Below, one piece after another: positions 8,586-15,655 of a stretch of DNA of 64,000 nt; within the stretch, counting starts at the first letter, position 1, and each line of letters starts with the position of its first letter. The stretch is from a virus. The DNA lies in IMG/VR virus record IMGVR_UViG_3300043568_000079, positions 1 to 64,000 of that record. The stretch is one strand, 5' to 3'. Under the pieces are notes generated by a model. The model searched no databases. It saw only the letters and a list, made by a program, of their open reading frames with translations, and was not told the origin of the DNA. A program made the translations under genes and the position numbers.

Positions 8586-8755
8586 TTAACTCTAAAGTTA
8601 CAAAACAAGCAAATCAACAAAGTTCAGAAGAAAAATTATTTAAATTGCTCGAAAGCATTGACTGGAAGTTATGGGAAATCTATAATATGATGAAAGATAA
8701 TCTTCCTGAAAAATCGGCACCCGCTAAAAAAACCACAAAGGTTAAAGCACAGTAA
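8582..8755 (+). CDS. Short hypothetical protein, 57 aa
   Basis: An ATG at 8582 overlaps the previous stop (ATGA) and opens a 57-aa frame ending at 8755, whose last base is the first base of the next start codon. The product starts MINSKVTKQANQQ, contains a short helix (KLFKLLESIDWKLWEIYNMM) and ends in a Lys/Ala tail. The exact fit between two coupled genes is the main evidence that it is translated. No function can be suggested. Confidence 0.6.
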   Translation: MINSKVTKQANQQSSEEKLFKLLESIDWKLWEIYNMMKDNLPEKSAPAKKTTKVKAQ

Positions 8756-9156
8756 TGAATCAAGAACTTAATATGATTTGGGTCACCTTTCGTAAGGAGG
8801 GTGTTCATATGTATCCGGCTGCGGCTACAGACCCCAAACTTGCCACAGGCAACATGTACGATGTTAGTTTCCTCGGTACTCCGCACCGTCACATTTTCCA
8901 TTTTAAAATCTATATTCAAGTATTTCACGATGATCGTGATATTGAGTTTATTCAGTTTAAGCGTTGGTTAGAGCACTGCTATGCAGATGGTACACTCGAA
9001 CTTAACCACAAATCCTGTGAAATGATAAGCCGTGATCTTCATGGAACCATTTCGGCAAGATATCCAGGTCGTGAGATCTGGATTGACGTAAGTGAAGACG
9101 GCGAGAATGGCTGCTTCATTAAATTTCCTCAACCCTTTAATACTACACAAAGGTAA
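8755..9156 (+). CDS. QueD/PTPS-like T-fold protein (tentative)
   Basis: A 133-aa protein. TPHRHIFHFKIYIQVFHDDRD followed by IEFIQFKRWLE resembles the first strand pair of the 6-pyruvoyl-tetrahydropterin synthase fold, with clustered His for a metal. HKSCEMISRDL parallels the PTSE helix of QueD, and IWIDVSEDGENGCFI parallels its last strand. QueD makes 6-carboxytetrahydropterin, the substrate of QueE, which is encoded 3 kb downstream. Overall identity is low, so this is a fold-level call. An AAGGAGG at 8794-8800 lies 8 nt before an in-frame ATG at 8809; use of that start would remove 18 residues that look like part of the first strand, so I keep 8755. Confidence 0.42.
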   Translation: MNQELNMIWVTFRKEGVHMYPAAATDPKLATGNMYDVSFLGTPHRHIFHFKIYIQVFHDDRDIEFIQFKRWLEHCYADGTLELNHKSCEMISRDLHGTISARYPGREIWIDVSEDGENGCFIKFPQPFNTTQR

Positions 9157-9162
9157 AACATT

Positions 9163-9405
9163 ATGGCACAACCTGCCTACATTCAGAAAACTCTTCGTAT
9201 GAAACCCGAAGTTGAAAAGATCTTTGATGATCTCGATGCTTGGTTAGATCATTGCAGATTTAACCTCCTTCCTTATAACCCTTCAGACTTGTATAGGTCA
9301 CAGGAATACAGGTATTTTTCTCGTCCTCCTTATCAGGGCGATCGTAAAAACTACCGCAAGGATTATAAGCCTAGAGGCCAAAACAATGACAATTTTTCTC
9401 GTTGA
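9163..9405 (+). CDS. Small conserved phage protein, 80 aa
   Basis: The first half is well ordered (KTLRMKPEVEKIFDDLDAWL, then DHCRFNLLPYNPSDLYRSQE) and matches, from memory, a short family of T4-like marine phages with no known role. The C-terminal 30 residues are Arg/Tyr/Asn-rich and look disordered, as in RNA- or DNA-contacting tails. The next gene starts 20 nt before this stop. Confidence 0.6.
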   Translation: MAQPAYIQKTLRMKPEVEKIFDDLDAWLDHCRFNLLPYNPSDLYRSQEYRYFSRPPYQGDRKNYRKDYKPRGQNNDNFSR

Positions 9406-10459
9406 TTTAGAATCTGTCGAGACAAGGTATACGGGTCAATGGAAGACTCATGTACCTGATCTACTTAAAAAGGCAGGACACAATGTTCAAATTATCTCTG
9501 GTCCCACAGATATTCCTAGTGCTACTACCCCTGGGGCTTTTCTTAATTTTGGCGGCACAAACATCTACAAAGCTCGGCAGGTTGAGCAGATGGGTCGGCT
9601 ATTTTGCGACGGAGCCGTTCATGCAGGTGATCATTTTATATTTACTGATGCTTGGCACCCTGGTATCATCAATCTCAAGTATATGAGTGAGTTGCTGGGT
9701 ATTCCAGTAACAACACATGGACTATGGCACGCCGGTAGTTATGACCCTCAAGACTTCCTAGGTCGTCTTGTTGGCAACAGGCCCTGGGTTAGACACGCCG
9801 AAAAGAGTTTCTTCCACGCATTTGATCACAACTATTTTGCAACAAAATTTCATATTGAAATGTTTATGGAAAATTTGTTAGGTATTGATTTCCGAACAGG
9901 TTCTATGCGTTATATGCAGGACAAGCAAATTGTTCGTACAGGGTGGCCCATGGAATATATGGCTGATACCTTAGAGAACTATAACACCAGTTCCAAGCAT
10001 GATCTTATCTTGTTCCCACATCGTATTGCTCCAGAGAAACAGGTTGAAATTTTCCGTGACTTGGCTACACACTTACCACAATATGAATTTATTGTGTGTC
10101 AAGATACGCAGTTGGACAAGCATGAATATCACAAGTTGCTAGGTCGTGCTAAGATTATTTTCAGTGCAAATTTGCAAGAGACACTGGGTATTAGTTGCTA
10201 CGAAGGTGCATTAGTAGATGCTATACCTATGGTGCCGGATAGATTAAGTTATAGTGAAATGTATTATGAAGGATTCAAATATCCTAGTGAGTGGACTAAG
10301 GACTGGAACAGTTACCTAGCACATAGACAAGAATTATGTCATCACATTATTGTTACTATGTCTCATTATGACAAGCGGGTGCCGCAGGTTCGCAAGCAGG
10401 CAGCTGATTTAACAGAACTATTCTTTAGTGCAAATAAATTACTGGAGATGATCAAATGA
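9386..10459 (+). CDS. GT-B fold glycosyltransferase (GT4-like)
   Basis: A 357-aa protein. The C-terminal half has the GT-B donor-site pattern: LILFPHRIAPEKQVEIF near residue 210, and the EX7E motif with Glu265 and Glu273 in QETLGISCYEG, followed by AIPMVPDR. This arrangement is typical of retaining GT4-type enzymes that use a nucleotide sugar. The N-terminal acceptor domain (TDAWHPGIINL, HGLWHAGSY) is unlike common cell-wall transferases. T4-like phages use glucosyltransferases to decorate modified DNA bases. Position among dpdA, the QueD-like gene and QueE makes a modified DNA base a plausible acceptor; host or phage glycans remain possible. Confidence 0.72.
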   Translation: MTIFLVDLESVETRYTGQWKTHVPDLLKKAGHNVQIISGPTDIPSATTPGAFLNFGGTNIYKARQVEQMGRLFCDGAVHAGDHFIFTDAWHPGIINLKYMSELLGIPVTTHGLWHAGSYDPQDFLGRLVGNRPWVRHAEKSFFHAFDHNYFATKFHIEMFMENLLGIDFRTGSMRYMQDKQIVRTGWPMEYMADTLENYNTSSKHDLILFPHRIAPEKQVEIFRDLATHLPQYEFIVCQDTQLDKHEYHKLLGRAKIIFSANLQETLGISCYEGALVDAIPMVPDRLSYSEMYYEGFKYPSEWTKDWNSYLAHRQELCHHIIVTMSHYDKRVPQVRKQAADLTELFFSANKLLEMIK

Positions 10460-10914
10460 AATGGTTTCTAAACTTTTTAGAACGTGTTGGTCGCAAAAGA
10501 ATTGTAATGGATAGACAAAATAATGAACCTTACCTCGAACGCTACTACATTTTTCTTAAAGACAGAAAGCATTTCCCCTTTAATGTGTTCATTCACAAGT
10601 TTCTTAAGTCAGACCCCGATGATGTACATGATCATCCATGGTCTTACGCTACACTTATCTTAAAAGGCGGTTATTATGAATGGACTCCTAACTTTGATTC
10701 ACAAGGTGCCAAGATCAGTGAAACACGGCATTGGCGTGGTCCTGGGCACTGCCGTATTTGCCCTGCTAATAGCTATCACCGTGTTGAGCTTAAAGAAGGA
10801 ACAGACTGTTGGACAATGTTCATGCCTGGTCCACAAAAACGAGAATGGGGTTTTCTTGTAAAGAATAAGTGGATCCATAATACAGAATATCTAGAAGAAA
10901 AGGCAGTAAAATGA
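10456..10914 (+). CDS. Cupin-fold metalloprotein
   Basis: A 152-aa single-domain product. HDHPW (His58, His60) followed by a LKGGYYE turn, and later NSYHRVEL (His108), follow the two cupin motifs that bind a metal ion. The length fits a one-domain cupin. Cupins include dioxygenases, epimerases and sugar-processing enzymes, so the reaction cannot be read from sequence. The gene overlaps the glycosyltransferase stop by 4 nt, a strong sign of coupled expression and perhaps of a shared pathway. Confidence 0.65.
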   Translation: MKWFLNFLERVGRKRIVMDRQNNEPYLERYYIFLKDRKHFPFNVFIHKFLKSDPDDVHDHPWSYATLILKGGYYEWTPNFDSQGAKISETRHWRGPGHCRICPANSYHRVELKEGTDCWTMFMPGPQKREWGFLVKNKWIHNTEYLEEKAVK

Positions 10915-11087
10915 AAATTGGAAGTGTCTGGCAATCGGCTGATAGAACAACATTTATTATCAAAAATATAGAAATTATCAACGAGCAAACTTGGATCTTT
11001 TATGTAAACTCAAAGACACAACAAAAATACTCATGCCTAAAAGATGCATTTACTAGCAGATTCCAAGAACAACTCAATAACGGATAA
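10911..11087 (+). CDS. Short hypothetical protein, 58 aa
   Basis: An ATG overlapping the cupin stop (ATGA) opens a 58-aa frame ending at 11087. The product (MKIGSVWQSADRTTF..., then WIFYVNSKTQQKYSC) looks like a small beta barrel of five strands, similar in layout to short phage 'DUF' proteins. No family is recognised. The tight fit between neighbours supports it as a real gene. Confidence 0.6.
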   Translation: MKIGSVWQSADRTTFIIKNIEIINEQTWIFYVNSKTQQKYSCLKDAFTSRFQEQLNNG

Positions 11088-11092
11088 TATAA

Positions 11093-11368
11093 ATGAACAG
11101 TCAAACTAAAGAAGTGATGGACATTCTACAAGAAGAATGTGCTGAAGTAATTCAAGCAGTAAGTAAGATTAGTCGATTCGGTATTGACAACTTCAAGCCA
11201 GGTAAGTCCAAAACTAATCGAGAACACCTTGAAGAAGAATTAGGCGATATGTTAGCAATGATCGATATTATGTTGGAAAAGAATGTAATATCGTTAGAGC
11301 ACTTAGAAGTTGCAAAAGCTGCTAAGATTGAAAAATTAAAACAATGGTCTAATATTTTTAATACTTAA
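11093..11368 (+). CDS. MazG-like nucleotide pyrophosphohydrolase
   Basis: A 91-aa all-alpha protein with the MazG-type signature: EECAEVIQAVSKISRFG near residue 14 and EEELGDMLAMIDIM near residue 47, giving the ExxE...ExxD set that binds magnesium. Family members hydrolyse (d)NTPs to NMP plus pyrophosphate. In phages they have been linked to cleaning the nucleotide pool or altering host (p)ppGpp; which applies here is unknown. Its TAA overlaps the stop of the convergent radical-SAM gene in a shared TTAA. Confidence 0.75.
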   Translation: MNSQTKEVMDILQEECAEVIQAVSKISRFGIDNFKPGKSKTNREHLEEELGDMLAMIDIMLEKNVISLEHLEVAKAAKIEKLKQWSNIFNT

Positions 11369-12216
11369 AATTTTGTTATAAGTTGATCTGCGGACGAAAT
11401 GCAGGCTTGCATTTTACAAATTTGAGGAGTAGATGGTAGTTCTAAACTACCATCAAATATATTTCCCAAAGGCGAATTATTACAATCGCTTCCTCGGACC
11501 CAACCTTCTCCACTTATATTAATTCTTTCTATACCTGTATTACATAGTTTGCCTGTAAAGACAGGATTAGACTGCACACTCTCTGCAGATCTTTCTTCAA
11601 AAGTTTTGTTAACACTGACATGATTGTTTAAAACCCATTCTTCCCCAAACAAATATATCAACTGGTCTTTGGTATAGTTTAATCTTCCTAGATAGTTGCT
11701 AGCCTGTACATATAATAATTCTTTTCCAACTTTAATTCCTAGTGAAGATTCGAGCTCATCTATGCGGTTAAGATCTTCATCAAAAAAATCAGGTCGAATA
11801 GGAACACCTAAATGAAATGGTTTATATTTTTTTTGAAATGCTTTTACAATAAATTTAATAAGATTTAAATTTTGCCAAGAGTGGCATGTAAGATTTAAAA
11901 AATCTACATGAGGTTCTATAGCCCACCAATCCATCCAAAGTTTTCCTCCGGCAGTATGTAGTGTAGTATTTCCGCCATTTTCTTTACATAGTTTTAACAG
12001 TGCAGGGAAATCAAAAAATTCCAACGGATCGCCACCATTAAATATCCAGTCAATATGTCTTCCTAATTTTTTATCATAATGGTCTATAAATGTGTTTGCT
12101 ACTGCTAGATATTCATCTACGTGTCTAGGTTTGTCACCTCCCCAAAATGTTTTTGGACAATATTCGCAGCCGCCTGTGCAATAATTATGTATCTGCCAGA
12201 TTACTACTGTTTTCAT
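11365..12216 (-). CDS. Radical SAM protein with SPASM/twitch-like C-terminus
   Basis: A 283-aa protein. Cys13, Cys17 and Cys20 (CTGGCEYC, CX3CX2C) form the [4Fe-4S] site near the N-terminus, followed by a conserved-looking FNGGDPLEF, which corresponds to the GGE/GGD motif that holds SAM. The C-terminus (KLCNTGIERINISGEGWVRG, then CNNSPLGN and ICKMQAC) resembles the SPASM/twitch auxiliary cluster domain that marks maturases of peptides and some nucleotide enzymes. It is the only - strand gene between 1 and 21 kb and looks AT-richer than its neighbours, as if inserted. Substrate unknown. It is divergent from queE and convergent with the MazG-like gene. Confidence 0.75.
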   Translation of the reverse strand: MKTVVIWQIHNYCTGGCEYCPKTFWGGDKPRHVDEYLAVANTFIDHYDKKLGRHIDWIFNGGDPLEFFDFPALLKLCKENGGNTTLHTAGGKLWMDWWAIEPHVDFLNLTCHSWQNLNLIKFIVKAFQKKYKPFHLGVPIRPDFFDEDLNRIDELESSLGIKVGKELLYVQASNYLGRLNYTKDQLIYLFGEEWVLNNHVSVNKTFEERSAESVQSNPVFTGKLCNTGIERINISGEGWVRGSDCNNSPLGNIFDGSLELPSTPQICKMQACISSADQLITKF

Positions 12217-12234
12217 TTATTTTTACCTTTATAG

Positions 12235-12262
12235 TTGACACGCCTAAATAATAATGTATAAT
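12235..12262 (+). promoter_or_regulatory. Strong sigma70-type promoter for queE
   Basis: TTGACA at 12235-12240 and TATAAT at 12257-12262 are both perfect consensus, with 16-bp spacing. A CTAAATA box lies between them (12244-12250). The predicted start is about 12269, ahead of the ATG at 12293. The 76-bp divergent region also has to serve the radical-SAM gene on the other strand, for which only a weak TATAAA is visible. Confidence 0.8.
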
Positions 12263-12292
12263 TACTTATCACCTCTCTTAAAGGTCTATTAA

Positions 12293-13141
12293 ATGAGCAA
12301 AATTAAAGTATCCGAACTATTCTATTCAATCCAAGGAGAAGGGCGTTATATGGGCGTCCCTTCTGTATTCTTACGTACATATGGCTGCAACTTTACCTGT
12401 CAAGGTTTTGGTATGCCACGCGGTGAACTGAGCGCAGAAGCAGATAAAATTGCAGAACGTGCTGTTGAATTTGCAGAATACAAATCACTTCCGCTAGTTA
12501 GCACAGGCTGCGACAGTTATGCAAGTTGGCATCCTGCATTTAAAGACCTAAGCCCGATGATCGAAACTGAAGGTCTTGCTAAGGCTGTAGTTGATACATT
12601 GCCGTTTAAAGAATGGCGTGACGAACATCTTGTTATCACGGGTGGTGAGCCGTTGTTGGGGTGGCAAAAGGCCTATCCAGATTTGCTGAATCAACCTTGC
12701 ATGAAAGGTCTTAAAGAAATTACTTTTGAAACTAACGGTACAATGCGTTTAACTGAAAAGTTTAAAGAATATCTAACAGACTGGACATTCGGCGGAGATG
12801 ATAGAGAGATTACATTTAGCGTAAGTGCTAAACTGCCGGCAAGCGGCGAGCCCTGGAAAGATGCTATTAAACCCAAAGTTGTTTGCGACTATGAGAATTA
12901 TGGAACAGCATATTTGAAGTTTGTTGTAGAAACAGAACAAGATATCGAAGATGCACTAAGGGCTACAGAAGAATTCCGCGCTGAAGGATTTACTGGCCAT
13001 GTATATTTGATGCCGGTAGGTGGAGTAGAGAGTGTTTACGCATTAAATAATAAAACAGTAGCAATAGCCGCTATGAAAAACGGACTCCGTTATAGCGATA
13101 GATTGCAAGTTCCATTGTTTAAGAACGAATGGGGTACTTGA
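12293..13141 (+). CDS. queE: 7-carboxy-7-deazaguanine synthase (QueE), insertion-type
   Basis: A 282-aa radical-SAM protein. SIQGEG (residues 12-17), the VFLRTYGCN lead-in, and ITGGEPLLGWQ are diagnostic of QueE, which converts 6-carboxytetrahydropterin to 7-carboxy-7-deazaguanine. The cluster cysteines are unusual: Cys32 and Cys36 (GCNFTC), then a 36-residue insertion, then Cys73 (STGCDSY), giving CX3CX36C instead of CX3CX2C. From memory other phage QueE proteins share this insertion, so it is probably functional. It provides the base precursor for the transglycosylase at 5939. It has its own strong promoter; the next gene begins 1 nt after its stop. Confidence 0.88.
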   Translation: MSKIKVSELFYSIQGEGRYMGVPSVFLRTYGCNFTCQGFGMPRGELSAEADKIAERAVEFAEYKSLPLVSTGCDSYASWHPAFKDLSPMIETEGLAKAVVDTLPFKEWRDEHLVITGGEPLLGWQKAYPDLLNQPCMKGLKEITFETNGTMRLTEKFKEYLTDWTFGGDDREITFSVSAKLPASGEPWKDAIKPKVVCDYENYGTAYLKFVVETEQDIEDALRATEEFRAEGFTGHVYLMPVGGVESVYALNNKTVAIAAMKNGLRYSDRLQVPLFKNEWGT

Positions 13142-13142
13142 T

Positions 13143-13610
13143 ATGAACAAATTTATTAAAAAACTTTTTGGCATTGATAAGATCGAAAAAGCTATTTCCG
13201 ATGCCGAGACTAGAATGAGTCAAGCAGTAGACGAAACGGCGGCTCAACAAAGAGAAGCGGAACGAGCAAGACAGGCAGCAGTACAAGCACAAGAAGAAGA
13301 AAGACTTGCGAAGCTTGGACCAAAGGCGCTTGCTACTGAAAAAAAAGAACCTTGGGTGGCGGTACTGGATACTCATGTAAACAAGGACAATATCCGCAAT
13401 GGTTTTTTTGAGCTTGACTGGAATGAATACTTTGTGTTACAGTTAAAAGAAGCTGGTTACAAAGGCGAAACAGAAGAGGCAGTTGTTGATCAGTGGTTCC
13501 AAGAACTTTGCAAAGGTGTTGGGTCAGAATCTGGCGTTGACATGGATCGTAGAGGTAGTGGATTTATTAACGTAAACAATTTAGGCGACGGTAAGTCGGA
13601 AGTATTTTAA
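13143..13610 (+). CDS. Conserved phage protein with N-terminal coiled coil
   Basis: A 155-aa product. Residues 1-60 are a charged Ala/Gln/Glu/Arg helix (EAERARQAAVQAQEEERLAK) predicted to form a coiled coil. The C-terminal domain (FELDWNEYFVLQLKEAGYKG, DQWFQELCKGV, GSGFINVNNLGDGKSEVF) matches a family I recall from T4-like marine phages with no known role. Its stop overlaps the ATG of the following nuclease by one base. Confidence 0.65.
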   Translation: MNKFIKKLFGIDKIEKAISDAETRMSQAVDETAAQQREAERARQAAVQAQEEERLAKLGPKALATEKKEPWVAVLDTHVNKDNIRNGFFELDWNEYFVLQLKEAGYKGETEEAVVDQWFQELCKGVGSESGVDMDRRGSGFINVNNLGDGKSEVF

Positions 13611-14602
13611 TGTCAAAAACATATATCCTTGTGGATACAGCAAACACGTTCTTTCGGGCACGTCACGTAGTTCGTGGCAGCATCGAAGACAAAGTAGGTA
13701 TGAGTATCTCTACTGTATTGAGCAGTGTTCGCAAGGCGTGGCGAGAATTTAATGGTAACCATGTTATCTTTTTCTTAGAGGGGCGTAGCTGGCGCAAGGA
13801 CTATTATGCTCCCTATAAGCGGCAGCGTACAGAAGCCCGGGCAGCTCAGAGTCCACGCGAACAAGAAGAGGATCGAGTGTTTTGGGAAACGTTTGATCAG
13901 TTTAAAGATTTTGTTACCAACAAGACTAATTGTACTGTTTTACAACATCCGCAGCTCGAAGCTGATGATTTAATTGCAGGCTGGATTCAAAGTCATCCAG
14001 CTGACAGCCATGTGATTATTTCGACAGACGGCGACTTCGCACAATTAATTGCACCAAATGTAAAACAGTATAACGGAGTAATGCAAGTTACTACAACGCA
14101 CCAGGGCTACTTTGATGAAAAAGGTAAACGTGTAATCGACAAGAAAACACTGTTGCCGAAACCCGAACCTGATCCTATTTGGTTGTTGTTTGAAAAATGT
14201 ATGCGTGGCGATACAAGCGACAACATCTTCAGTGCATATCCCGGTGTCCGTGAAAAGGGTACAAAGAACAAAATTGGACTTCGTGAAGCATTTGCAGACC
14301 GCGATAGCAAAGGCTACAATTGGAACAATATGATGTTGCAGAAGTGGACTGATCACGAAGGTGTCGAGCATCGTGTATTGGATGATTATAATCGAAATGT
14401 AGTGTTGTGCGATCTTACCGCACAGCCCAATAATATTAAGTTGTTAATTACAGAAACAATCACTGGTGCAACCACTGCAAATAAGAATATTCCACAAGTC
14501 GGTGTACGACTATTAAAATACTGTGCAGAATACGATCTGCCTAAGATTGGCGAGCAGGTTACTAGTTATGCAGAACCTCTTAATGCTCGTTACTCAGCAT
14601 GA
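13610..14602 (+). CDS. rnh: RNase H / 5'-3' exonuclease (T4 Rnh, FEN-like)
   Basis: A 330-aa PIN/FEN-family nuclease (T4 RNase H is 305 aa). Metal-binding acidic motifs appear in order: LVDTANTFFRA at the N-terminus, YYAPYKRQR in the helical arch, LEADDLIAG, STDGDFAQL and RGDTSDNIF. In T4 this enzyme removes RNA primers and adjacent DNA from lagging-strand fragments. C-terminal to the DTSDN motif the sequence is specific to this phage group. The ATG overlaps the preceding stop, and the frame ends at a GCATGA that also contains a possible start for the next gene. Confidence 0.85.
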   Translation: MSKTYILVDTANTFFRARHVVRGSIEDKVGMSISTVLSSVRKAWREFNGNHVIFFLEGRSWRKDYYAPYKRQRTEARAAQSPREQEEDRVFWETFDQFKDFVTNKTNCTVLQHPQLEADDLIAGWIQSHPADSHVIISTDGDFAQLIAPNVKQYNGVMQVTTTHQGYFDEKGKRVIDKKTLLPKPEPDPIWLLFEKCMRGDTSDNIFSAYPGVREKGTKNKIGLREAFADRDSKGYNWNNMMLQKWTDHEGVEHRVLDDYNRNVVLCDLTAQPNNIKLLITETITGATTANKNIPQVGVRLLKYCAEYDLPKIGEQVTSYAEPLNARYSA

Positions 14603-14622
14603 ATATCAGCAAGGAAGATAAT

Positions 14623-15096
14623 ATGAATGTAATTTCAAAAGTATTAGTACCAAATAAAGAATGGCTTATTAAGGACGAAGACAAAAAAATAGGGTCCATT
14701 GCTAAACATAAAAAAGGTTACGAATTTTTACGCAAAGGACAAAAGTTTGAATTTAAAAATTTAGATGAACTTAAACAAGAGTTAGGAATTACCTTAAGTG
14801 ATTCTGTTAAAAAATCTAACGAACCAGAATCTGTAACATTTTCCATATATGATTATCCTTGCGGATCTAAACCATACGATCCTATGTATAACGTAAAGAA
14901 AAAGTTACCGTTATTTGCTAAAAGTGATAAAAGTAAAAGTCAATATTGTGCAGGTTACTATGTTATTAAATTCCGTAAAGGGTGGGTTAAAAGTTTTTGT
15001 CCTAAATTAATTACTCTTGAAAGGTATCCCTTTCATGGGCCTTACAAAACAGAATCCGAAATGAAAGCTGCACTAAACACAGTTAACAAACAATGA
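14623..15096 (+). CDS. Hypothetical protein, 157 aa
   Basis: I chose the ATG at 14623 because AAGGAAG (14610-14616) lies just upstream; an in-frame ATG at 14599 overlaps the rnh stop and would add 8 residues. The product has a possible small beta N-domain (KEWLIKDEDKKIGSIAKHKK) and a Lys/Tyr-rich C-terminal part with three Cys (YPCGSKPY, SQYCAGYYVIKFRKGW, KSFCPKL). I recall similar proteins in marine T4-like phages, unassigned. The basic composition would fit a nucleic-acid-binding protein; this is a guess. Confidence 0.6.
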   Translation: MNVISKVLVPNKEWLIKDEDKKIGSIAKHKKGYEFLRKGQKFEFKNLDELKQELGITLSDSVKKSNEPESVTFSIYDYPCGSKPYDPMYNVKKKLPLFAKSDKSKSQYCAGYYVIKFRKGWVKSFCPKLITLERYPFHGPYKTESEMKAALNTVNKQ

Positions 15097-15314
15097 AACA
15101 ACTCAATACATTACCGATTGAAGACTTTTTAAATAAAGCTAGAATTGCAATTAAAAGTAATCAAAATTCAGTTACTTTAAGCATAAAAGAGGTTACAGAT
15201 TTGCAAAATAGTCTTAGTATTGTAATGACTAGGCTTGCAGGCGAGTTAGATGTAATAGCAAAAAATCAAAATAATGATGTAATCCAGATTAAAATGGATG
15301 GTGGTAAATTTTAA
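15093..15314 (+). CDS. Small conserved phage protein, 73 aa
   Basis: The ATG overlaps the previous stop by 4 nt. The product is helical: LPIEDFLNKARIAIKSNQ, then VTLSIKEVTDLQNSLSIVMTR. This pattern (short N-terminal helix, a NQxxVTLxIKEVxxLQ turn, a long amphipathic helix) recurs in T4-like phages of the ocean as I remember; its function is unknown. No nucleic-acid or catalytic motif is visible. Confidence 0.6.
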   Translation: MKQLNTLPIEDFLNKARIAIKSNQNSVTLSIKEVTDLQNSLSIVMTRLAGELDVIAKNQNNDVIQIKMDGGKF

Positions 15315-15322
15315 ATACCCTG

Positions 15323-15329
15323 CTAAATA
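15323..15329 (+). promoter_or_regulatory. Late-promoter-like box CTAAATA
   Basis: CTAAATA followed by TATAC lies 27 nt before the ATG at 15356, in a 41-nt gap without a sigma70 -35 box. CTAAATA is close to the T4 late box TATAAATA and, as I recall, to cyanophage late boxes. It is listed at low confidence because the motif is short and AT-rich. Confidence 0.35.
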
Positions 15330-15355
15330 TATACGCACTTTTCGGAGACGTATGT

Positions 15356-15655
15356 ATGAGCAGACCAAAACCAAATATTTTATTAGAGATTACAAATAAA
15401 AAGAATTACAAAACTGATCAGGTTTTGGAAGCTGATGCTATCTGGGCTGTATTCTACAAAGACAAACCTATCAATTTAAAAACCAGCAGTGTAGTAGCAC
15501 AACAACTAGGTCCAAAGTATAAAAAAGTAAGTTTTTCAAATAGTGGACATGCGTTTAATCTATCCGAAAAACTAAACAAAACTTTCAATACAACAGACTT
15601 TTCCGTGTATAAGTTGACTACCGGAGAAAAAGTCGAAAATGAATCCGAAGCATGA
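15356..15655 (+). CDS. Hypothetical protein, 99 aa
   Basis: The ATG is preceded by a CGGAGACG ribosome site. The product appears to be a compact alpha/beta domain: NILLEITNKKNYKTDQVLEADAIWAVFYKD..., then AQQLGPKYKKVSFSNSGHAFNLSEKLN. No family is recognised with confidence. The next gene starts 17 nt before its stop in another frame, which suggests coupled translation. Confidence 0.6.
   Translation: MSRPKPNILLEITNKKNYKTDQVLEADAIWAVFYKDKPINLKTSSVVAQQLGPKYKKVSFSNSGHAFNLSEKLNKTFNTTDFSVYKLTTGEKVENESEA

Noticed and set aside
9450-9686. 78-aa hydrophobic ORF in another frame of the glycosyltransferase
   Set aside because: Out-of-frame shadow of a clear GT-B gene, with no ribosome site and no separate promoter.
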